Positions 1-11,000 of a stretch of DNA of 64,000 nucleotides are shown piece by piece (within the stretch, counting starts at the first letter, position 1; each line of letters opens with the position of its first letter). Source of the stretch: Alviniconcha marisindica (taxonomy: Eukaryota > Mollusca > Gastropoda > Provannidae). A model generated the notes under the pieces. It saw only the letters and a program-made list of their open reading frames with translations. It was not told the origin of the DNA and did not search any database. Made by a program: the position numbers and the translations under genes. The stretch lies in the NCBI GenBank assembly GCA_018857735.1, contig JABMCL010000852.1, positions 191,001 to 255,000 of the forward strand. The letters are read 5' to 3'.

Positions 1-861
1 TAGCAATGGGCACCTATCAGTTTTTGGCACACTGTAATTTTTAATCACCAGGCAGAAAAACATCACCTTTCTGGGCGCACAATATCACATCCTTTGACAA
101 AAACATCAGATCTCCTGGCAAAAAAAATATCATTTCTTGGCACACAGTATCAGATTTCTTGGCTACAGCATCTGATTTTTGTCAAACAATGTGACACTGC
201 CTCACTGCCTCACACAATAAAGGACTTCTTGGCACAGAATATTGGATCTCTTGGTAACTGAACAATGAGTGGTTTTAGCTGATTATCAGTCTGGCTGGAG
301 TCAATTAATTGGGTATCAGACCTCCTAGCACAGAAAATCAGAATTCTGGACACAGAAGATCAATCTCTTAGCACGGAATAGTCTTGGCACTGAATATCAG
401 ATCACTGGGCACAAAAGACCAGGATCTCTTGACTCCATACTACCAGATTTCTTGGCACAGAATACCAGATCTCTTGGCACGGGATACTCTTGCTAATGAA
501 TATCAGATCACTTGGCACTGAATACCAGGATCTCTCGACTCCACACAAAAGGTATTTCTTGGCCCAGAACATACAATATCTGTGGCTGTCTGTCTGGTTG
601 AAGTGGTCTGGGTGGGTTGAGTTGCCTGTTTGTTTGAATCACTCAACATCACAGTTACTGAATACTCCAGTGAAGATGATGCCTTGCACAGCTGCCCACC
701 CAGTACACATTCTCCTGCCCTCAACACACATGTATTGCCCTCAAGACACTTGTATTGCCCTCAAACACACTTGTAGCGTAGCTCCATTCTGCTAGGGGAC
801 AATTACAAAACAGACCAGACTGTGCACAAGGAGTATAGGAAAACACATGGACAAAACTCAC
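1..861. repeat. Intron 22 (partial): irregular ~30-bp tandem repeat
   Basis: From about 60 to 565 the phrase CTTGGCACAGAATA with ATCAGATCTC recurs at irregular 25-45 bp spacing, an old degenerate minisatellite. Positions 566-861 show no feature I can name. On the minus strand this is the intron after E22. Confidence 0.7.
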
Positions 862-1018
862 CTCCAATTTTAACCACTTTGTTCTCTGAGACCATACAGT
901 TCCTAGCAGCCAAGTCTCGATGTACAAACTTTTTGGCTGACAGATAGGCCATGCCATCGGCTATTTCCCCTGCCATCTGCAAAATCTCCCTCACACTGGG
1001 AGGGTCCCCTATGTTGTC
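862..1018 (-). CDS. INSR: INSR-like exon E22: kinase catalytic loop (last exon in window)
   Basis: A 157-bp exon, residues 1145-1196 plus one base. The acceptor is CTGTTTCAG|GAC and the donor GGAG|GTGAGT. It codes [40 protein letters not shown] and [12 protein letters not shown]. The HRDLAARN loop with catalytic Asp 1179 is intact. The leftover G should begin the Asp of DFG in the next exon, which would lie below position 1. Confidence 0.97.
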
Positions 1019-1758
1019 CTGAAACAGCCCCATGTCTGTTGCTTTAGCAAACGCTGGATCATAACTTCAAATGGAGCAAAAACAGCCAATCACAAGTGAT
1101 CTAACAGTGTATCACAAATTTAAATGGAGCAAAATCAGCCAATCACAGGTGAGCTAACAGTGTATCACAACTTTAAATGGAGCAAAAACAGCCAATCACA
1201 AGTGATCTAACAGTATATCACAACTTTAAACAGGAGCAAACTATTGAGAAAACAGTGTATCATAAACTGAAACAGAGTAAACAGTGCTACTGTAACTATT
1301 GTGCATTCTGAGTTTAAATAGTGTAAATGGTGGATCATAACTTTACAGGGAGAAAGAAGTGCATCATAACTTCAAATAAAGCAGTGTATCATATAACCTT
1401 AAGCCAAAGAAACAGTGTATCCCAAATGTTTAAAATGGACAAACAATGAATCCCATTTTTAAACAGAGCACTAATGTAACTATGCATGAAGCAAAAGGTG
1501 GACCATAAACTGTCAACAGAGCTGTCACAACCTTGATCTGAATGAAAACACTGTATCTTTAAATGGAGCATTGCATCAACACAAACATAAACTGAGCGAA
1601 CAGTGTATCCATAACATTAAACCAAGTAACAGCAACTGAAATACAGAAAACAGTGCACTGCATTTCTCTATTTTTGTCTCACCATTTCAGCGTCTGTTCA
1701 CATCTCTCTCTGTGTGTCTGTATATCTATGTGTTTATGGGCACATGCATGTACGAATG

Positions 1759-1798
<40 letters not shown>

Positions 1799-1956
1799 AA
1801 CACAAGCATGTTTTCACATCTGTGCATGTGTTTCTGTATGTCTATGTTCATGGACACATGCATGTATGAATGTGTATGTGTATGAGCACACACACAAGCA
1901 AGCACATTTTCACATGTCTGTGTGTGTTTATGTTCATGAGCACACGCATGAATGGT

Positions 1957-1989
<33 letters not shown>

Positions 1990-2010
1990 ATTCAGTGCAT
2001 TCTGACATAT

Positions 2011-2067
<57 letters not shown>

Positions 2068-5000
2068 ATTCAGTGCATTTTGACATCTGTGTGTGTGTGT
2101 GTGTGTGTATGTGTGTGTGTGCATGTCTGCATGTCTGTACATTTGCACATGCATGTACTAATGTGTGGATGCCTGTGTGATCATGTGTGGGTGCATGCAT
2201 GCATGAATGCATGTGCTCTCTCATGTCACGAAGAACAGCAGTCAGAAGGGAGTGCAACACCCACCTCTTCATCAGGGCGGTGCATGCGGAGGTAGTTTTT
2301 GAGATCACCGTTGGCCATCAGCTCCATGATGACCAGAGCAGGCTGTCCCTTGGACACCACGCCAATCAGCTTGACCACGTGGTAACAGTTGAATGTCCTG
2401 CAAAGACAAAGACAGCCACCTCATCATCTGCCCCGCTACACGTGAGTCAACTACACAAGTATCACAAAAACACAAAACTTGTACAGGGGTGATGATACAC
2501 AAAAGCCAAAACTTTCCTGTGAACAGAAACACAACCCATTTGCTTAACACATTTCTGCCTGCGCATGAAAATTCTGTGTGCAGGGTGATCCATTCCTGTC
2601 ACCTGAAAACAAGATTTTCCACTCACAAACAGTACTTTCACTTTGTGTTAACCCTGACTTTGGGTGCTAATTAACTCCCTTGTGCGTTGATCCCGACTCA
2701 GACAGTGAAGAATAATCGCTAGACTCGGAAGCGATCTGGGTAGGAGACATTTTCATGGAATTACCCCACAGACTGATCACGACAACCCTCCATACAACCA
2801 CCCTCCCCACTTCATTCCCAAGCCAACAGCTGACAGGCAGTGTACTCACTTCATTGTTGTGGCCTCTTTCAGGAAGTTCATCCTCTCTTGGAACCCAGCG
2901 TTGTCGTTGACCGTCTGCAGGTGAAGAACAAAGAACAGGCGTAAGGAGAGGGAGTCGCAGGGAGCAGTGAATGGGCATCCTTCAACAGCGAGCCAAGCTA
3001 AACATCGCCATGCATCAAAAAGCCCCCCTCCCCATAAGAACAAAGAAAATGCGTAAAGGAGAGGGAGTCACAGGGAGCAGTGAATGAGCACCCTTCAACA
3101 GCAAGCATCAACATCACCATGCAACAACCCCCCTATCAAACAACAACAACAACGATTGTAAAGAGAGGGAGTCACAGGGAGCAGTGAATGAGCACCCTTC
3201 AACGCCAAGCATCAACATCACCATGCAACAACCCCCCTATCAAACAACAACAACAACAACAACAGATGTAAAGAGAGGGAGTCACAGAGAGCAGTGAATG
3301 AGCACCCTTCAAGATCACCATTACCATGCACCCCCCCCCCCCCCCAAGCTACAACACATGGAGGGAGGGGTGGTGCCACATCTTAAGCTGGTCTGGTATA
3401 TGTTCAGCGTAAGTAAAATGCATACAAGTACATGTATCAGCACACTAATAATGCGGTGCAAGGTAAAAAGGCTTTATAACATTTCTGTCACATCAGTGAC
3501 AGCATAGTTTTACTGATTTGAGTTAGACTGCAACAGAGAACCTGGTTTAGGCTGCCAAATCTGACTTCAGGGGCGCCATCTTTTGCAACAGAGAACCTGG
3601 TTTAGGCTGCCAAATCTGACTTCAGGGATGCCATCCTTTGCAACAGAGAACCTGGTTTAGGCTGCCAAATCTGACTTCAGGGGTGCCATCACTCTGTTTG
3701 CTTTAGTTTAACACAACCCCAATTTCAGAGAGCCTTATTTCACTGCTAGGCAACTCTGCTGGTTAAAAAAGTGGATGCTGCATTGCACACACCTGTACTG
3801 AACAGTGTTACTGCAAAGCGCCCTGTGCTCCCATCTTGTGTGGTAGATGGGCGCTCTAGAAATCCTCTTTATTATTATTACTACTACCCCCTGACTGACT
3901 CAGCACTGTTCCAGATTCTTTGCCGCTACCTGATGTTCGATGGCACTCTGGCTGCAAAACCTGAGTCAAAAGGCCTTCTCTGACTGCCTGAGAACGAAGC
4001 CTGAGCACAACACTATCACAAGTGCCCCCTAGCACCAGGACCGAGAACACGACTGTCAAGCGACAAGCTTCGTGCTTGCAAACACAAACACGCCAAACTA
4101 ATACGAGGTGGGAGCATGCCAGGACCAGTGCACCAGTTGCACCACAAGTCAACGTTTCATGCTTGCAACCCCCAAACTAACCTGATGCGCAAAAACAAAC
4201 TGACAAACGGGACGCAGTTTTAAAATTAAAAAATTTAAAGGAAAAGAAAGAAAGAAAGAACCACAAAGTTTAAACAAGGCAAATCAAAGACAGGTGAACA
4301 GATTACACAGGTTAAAAGCACTTCTGCTGGTGTTCATTCAAGCAAGTAGTTGGCAAGTCGACACACTTAACGGAGCCAGCAAGCACTGCACTCCAAGTGT
4401 TCCAAAGTTCCTTTGACGAATAAAAAAAGCAACATCAAAATAATACCTAAGCAATTTCAACCCAGAAAAAGAAACAGACAACATGAAAGCTTTATGAATG
4501 TGACTTCAGTTTGGTGTAAACAAAACAAACAAAAAAGACTGAAATGAAAGTTGTTGTTTTTTCCAAATCATTATCAGCAAATATGCTGTTTTTCACTTCT
4601 TATTATTATTCTCTTTCCCATATTCATTTTCCAACCATGCTTAAAACAGAAGCTGTGTTAACTGTCTGAACATGCACTAATAGAAGAACAGTGAGCAACG
4701 CAAACAATGAACATGTAATGTTTCTAATGATAATGAACAACATTTTACACAGCTCCCCCCCACCCACCCCCCACCCCCTCCACCCCACCCTCCATCTTAC
4801 AACAGCCTTACAACCACTGTCTTCAGTAAACAGTAATACATTTTCTATGCATGCAATAATAATGCTTACAACAGAAAACAGCCAATCCTGGTGGAAGAAA
4901 ACCTTCCATTTGACACCCATTTGCTGTGAAATAATATGGTCCTTCTGGTGGGCAAAGGAATAAAGATTGCAGCCTTTTTCCTGCTACTTAACTGAATGCC

Positions 5001-8000
5001 TTTTCCACCAGCAAAAAGCCCATAGTAACAGTTCCATGTCTGAAAACTGCTACTGTTAAGGCACATGGGGCTCCTTTCCTATGGTCCTTTGGTGGGCAAA
5101 GGAATAAAGAGTGCAGCCTTTTCCCTGCTACTGAACTGAATGCCTTTTCCACCAGCAAAAAGCCCATAGTAACTGTGAACTATAATAAACCACTGTTCCA
5201 TATCTGAAAACTGCTACTGTTATAAGCGTTAAGGCACTTGGGGCTCCTTTTTCAAATGATGTGCCAAAGAAGCAGTCATTACTCTTCTGGTCATTTTTAT
5301 TATCATAATTATGATTAGGAACAGCTAGGGCAAAACCACCAGCCTGTAAAAACTGTTTACACACAAGAAAATGTACGGACAGCCATTTTCTCTTTCATCC
5401 CATGGATCCGGAAACTTACTGATCAGGGTTGCATGGGTCAGAAGTTTACTGGCTACAGTCCTATGGACCCGGAAACTTACTGATCAGGGTTGCATGGGTC
5501 AGACTGATCAGGGGTGCATGGGTCAGATGGTTACTGGCTACAGTCCTATGAATCCTAAAACTTACTGATCAGGGGCTGCTGGGGTCAGAAGGTTACTAGC
5601 AACAGTCCTATGGATCCTAAAACTTAACCGCCATGGTTACACTCAGGGGTGGGTGGGGCTTACAACTATTATCCACACCCACATCGGGGGGAGGGGGGTG
5701 GGGGGGGGGAGGGCTTAACACCACACCCACACACTTTGGGGGGGGGGGGGGGCTCAGCACCCACAATCACACACACTATAGTGCAGGCAATGGAGGAACG
5801 TGTAAGAGAAGGACAGAAAGGTCAAAAGCACACCAACAGGCACACACACAAAAAGAGCACAGTTCAAGCTTCTGATCGCCTCTGCGACGGGTTAAAATGC
5901 CTCAACATTTTATTTTTATTTTTTTAACTTCTGGTCAAAAGGACGAACAGCAAGTGGGTCGGGATTTTTCCTGTTTTGCAACAAAGTTTACAGCAAGCGG
6001 TTTGCCAAATCCACTGGCCTGCATGCACAAGGCAAAGGCTGGCACAGCAGGGCTGCTGGCCTGGGCTTCTTGCGCATGTTATCATGCCCTAAAACACAAC
6101 GCAGTAAGGAATTAGAACTAGGGGACCTGAAATACTCTGCCGTCTTTTCTTCTACTATTTCAGCAGGACTTTTTACACTGACAACTCAGTAGCACGGAAC
6201 GGCTGGTACTTCCACCCCACCCCCCCAAAAAATCCCAACAACAGCAGCAGGTGTTTAAAACCAGATGGCCTCAAATGGCAAGCAGTCAGGCAGAGGATTA
6301 GGCTGGGAGGAGAAAGTTCGGTGAATCTTACAAGACGTTGCTGTACCTTGATGGCCACTTTGTACTCCTGGTAGCCATCCACCAGGTCCAAGGCCTTGCC
6401 CTCGTACACCATGCCGAACGAGCCCTGCCCCAGCTCCTTCAGCAGCTTGATCTTGTCACGGGGGACCTCCCACTCGTCAGGGATGTACACTGGACAGACA
6501 GACAAGACATTCATTACAGCAATTTGATCTTGTCATGGGGAGTTCTCCCACTCATCCCAGGTGTACACTGGGCTGAGAACAAGATGTACACTGGACTGAG
6601 CACAAGATATCTATTCCAGCAATTTGATCTTGTCATGGGGAGTTCTCCCACTCATCCCAGATGTACACTGGGCTGAGAACAAGACATCCATTACAGCAAT
6701 TTGATCTTGTCATGATCTTCTCCCACTCATCCCAGATTACACTGGGCTAAGAACAAGATATCTATTCCAGCAATTTGATCTTGTCATGGGGAGTTCTCCC
6801 ACTCATCCCAGATGTACACCACGCCGAGAACAAAATATCCATTACAGCAACCTGATCTCATCAAGGGGAGACCTCCCACTCATCAGGGATGTACACTGGA
6901 AAAAAACGAGAACTTGCTTACAACTTGCCCTTCCTCACTAATGCCAAAGCAGCCAGGGCCCAAACTGGAACAATCAAATCTGCTGCAAGGCACTTCCAAC
7001 TTACCTCAAGGAAGCAAACAATACAAAAGTAACACATAAGCAACTACTGGTAACCACCCCCCCCCCCCCCCCACTTCTTTTAATCTTCAGTTTCTAAAAG
7101 GAAGGTCCTTGCAAACAGCTAGGGACATGCATTTGTAATAGAAAACTGTGAAACTGTCATCTACGTAAGATATATACAGGTTTACTTGCAGGAGCTGCTT
7201 AAACTGAAGCATGAATGTTACTCATGCCAATGTTCTTCCAAATACTCTGAACACACACAACTGAAGCCCGGTAAGCGCATTTTTATTTTTCACCATTTAA
7301 CTGTTCTTTAACTGTAGTTCTGTCACTTACAAAACGGGCTTACCCTGAACATTTGCCCATTTTGTCCTGTGCATTCCTTTAACCTTTTATGTGTTTGGAG
7401 TTTAGACTAAAGGGGAGAAATTAAAAACACTAACACAGTTTATGAGAAGCAAACTTTTGTGTTGGAGAGAAAACAAAAACATGTATGCTCACAATCGTCT
7501 GAAGGCATGTACCCAGGGTTGGGTGATATGACTGTCATGTCCTGATTTGTAAACCTGCAAACACAAAGTCAGCATCAACACAACAGAGCGCAAAAAGAGT
7601 GAACCTCAATGCTAATACGAGGATACGAGGCTATTTGCTAGTGACATTAAAATGTACACAGTTCACTTGGTGACGTTCCATTCATACAGAGTATTAACAA
7701 ATACAGAGCATTGGCATTAATCATCTGAAAGCAAGCCAAGTGATACCAACTACATCAATCCATTCATTCAAGCCATCCAGTTCCAGAAAAACTAATCTCA
7801 TCCGATTCATTTTAATTCAGTTCCGATCCAGATAAATGCAGAAAACAAAAACACCATTTTTAATTGCATCAGGGCTAAGAGCCTCACTTACTTGCTCTTT
7901 GCAATGAACCAGACAACGACGATGATGATGATGATAACAAGAAGCACGCTGATGATGGCCACAGCGATGATGGTCTCGTTGAGCGGTTTTTCCGTTTCTG

Positions 8001-11000
8001 AATACAAAGACCAAATGGGAGAATTTGTTACGTACCCACACAGCACAGACTACTGGAGTCAAGCTTAGTGACGCGGTTTATTAGCATGCCAGTAAAACAG
8101 TAAATTATTGTGGTTCTGCTGATTGTATGCAAAAGTTGTCTGCCACTGTAAGTTCACTGTCATTCACAGTATACATAGTCACCACCACAGGAATGCAACA
8201 ACTCAGCCATTTACCTACCATTCACACAGCTCATTTGCCTATCCCAATGTACATGCATGCACCTCATCCATATACACACACATTCATACCCTACACTTAC
8301 TTATCTGCTTAGGTAAACAACCAGTCCACCCCCCTTACCCCTTTCCAACACATCCTCCTGCCTGAATCCACACTGACACCCAACTCACAACTCATTCAGC
8401 TAAACGGCACTCAACTCACCCTGCCTAGCCACCACAACAATCAACTCACCCTGCCTATCCACCCAACATTCAACTCACCCTGACCAAAGCCAACCACAAC
8501 TCACCCTGCCTAACCACCCAATTCACCCTGCCTAAGCACCCAACTCACCCTGCCTATCACTAATGACAACTTACTCGGCCAAACCAACACTCAACTCACC
8601 CTGCCTAACCAACACCCAACTCACCCTGCCTATCACAAACCACAACTCACCCTGCCTAACCAACACCCAACTCACCCTGCCTATCACAAACCACAACTCA
8701 CCCTGCCTAACCAACACTCAACTCACCCTGCCTATCACCAACCACAACTCACCCTGCCTAACCAACACTCAACTCACCCTGCCTATCACCAACCACAACT
8801 CACCCTGCCTAACCAACACCCAACTCACCCTGCCTATCACCAACCACAACTCACCCTGCCTAACCAACACTCAACTCACCCTGCCTATCCCCCAACTCAC
8901 CCTGCCTAACCAACACTCAACTCACCCTGCCTATCACCCAAACTCACCCTGCCTAACTAACCCCAACTCACCCTGCCTATCACCAACCACAACTTTACCC
9001 TGCCTATCACTAACCACAACTCACCCTGCCTAACCAACACTCGACTCACCCTGCCTATCACCAACCACAACTCACCCTGCCTAACCAACACTCAACTCAC
9101 CCTGCCTATCACCAACCACAACTCACCCTGCCTAACCAACACTCGACTCACCCTGCCTCTCACCAACCACAACTCACCCTGCCTATACCAACCACAACTC
9201 ACCCTGCCTAACCAACCACAACTCACCCTGCCTATCACCAACCACAACTCACCCTGCCTAACCAACACTCAACTCACCCTGCCTATCACCAACCACAACT
9301 CACCCTGCCTAACCAACACTCAACTCACCCTGCCTATCACCAACCACAACTCACCCTGCCTAACCAACACTCGACTCACCCCACCTATCACCAACCACAA
9401 CTCATCCTGCCTAACCAACACTCGACTCACCCTGCCTATTACCAACCACAATTCACCCTGCCTATCATTAACCACAACTCACCCTGCCTAACTAACACTC
9501 GACTCACCCTGCCTATCACTAACCACAACTCACCTTGCCTAACCAACACTCGACTCGCCCTATCACCAACCACAACTCACCCTGCCTATCACCAACCACA
9601 ACTCACCCTGCCTATCACCAACCACAACTCACCCTGCCTAACCAACAGTCGACTCGCCCTGCCTATCACCAACCACAACTCACTGCAACTACCACCCAAC
9701 TGACTCTGCCTACCACCCAGCACCCACATACAATGATACACATTAGCTGTTCATATGCTGCTGCCACCACCCACCCCTTTGCTCCACCCCTCATCCATGC
9801 ACAACTCACCCGTCTTGGGGGGTATGACAAAGTACATGAATGGCGTGTACGACCCGTTGCCTGCCAAGGATACTGCGGCAATCTTGAAAGTGTAGTTCCC
9901 TGCGTCGATGTTGACTAGACGATGACCACCGTTTATGTGATACTTTCGTTGACTCACGCATACGGTCAGAAACTCGTGCTGCAATTTCAAAAAACACATC
10001 AGTTCAGATGACTACATGATTGGTATCTCAATACAAACTGATTCACACAAACAAATTTCACGGGTATCCCGCATGATTTTTTTCCCCTTCTCATTAGTCA
10101 ACAAAAATTTCATTTGAACTTAAATGCTCCCCTCATTTTGACAAGCCAAAAACTTGGGGGGAAACAGATGTGATCTGCCGGAACATTTTCAATGTTTGCA
10201 CATATTTTGTACACACATTAAAAAAAGATACACATTTGCCTTATAAAACACTCTATTAACCCTCAGTGTTCTTCAGCACTGTACTAGTTCAGTTAAAATA
10301 CAACGTAATTAGAACAGACAAATATTTTCCAGCCATTCCTATTTATGCTGTCAGCCTGGGAACTGTACCCATTAAGTTCAATGCGTGTTCAAAGCAGGCA
10401 ACTTTACTGTCTGGAATCAGGGCTACATCAAAGTATGCTTTAAGGAAACAAAATGACGCCATTTACAACTTACATCATCCTGGTTGGCACGGCGATAATG
10501 GATGATGTATTTGATGATGAGGCCATTGGGGTGTTCTGGAGGGTCCCACTTGATCATCACCTCTCCCGTACTGTTGGCAATCAGCTTGGCTTCTACAGTG
10601 GAGGCATTGATGTTGTCTGCTTTCTCTGCACACACAAAAATGTCAAAATGAGCTCATCATGATCTGTAGCAGAATGAACCATTTGATCATCATTACACAA
10701 CTGACCTACTATTACTGGCTTCCCTGCTTTCTTCCGTCTGTCCCGGTAGTTATAGTCATTTTGGATACAAGTGCACGAGTGTACATTAGCAATCTGTTGC
10801 TAGAGAAAAGGGTGCATTGGCAGGGAGGGGTGCAGTGCATGTCAAAGAGGGTGGGGTGTACAAGTGTGTGTGTGTGCATGTGTGTGTGTTGGTGGGTGGG
10901 TGGGTATCATATGTGTGCCAGTGGTACTCTGAACATGCATCTGTATGTGTACATATATGTACAGGGGATTAGCCAAAAAGGTCTTGCACACACCAAGCCT

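Noticed and set aside
1726..2308. Several 120-140 codon frames rich in Cys/Val or Thr/His on both strands
   Set aside because: They run through TG/CA microsatellites and have the dinucleotide period; not genes.
2667..2978. Minus-strand 103-codon frame ending in a Ser-rich acidic tail ([14 protein letters not shown])
   Set aside because: It overlaps exon E20 in another frame and runs into intron; the tail hints at a transposase start but nothing else supports it.
8563..9918. 156- and 127-codon plus-strand frames rich in Asn, Thr, Leu, Pro
   Set aside because: They are translations of the intron 16 minisatellite.
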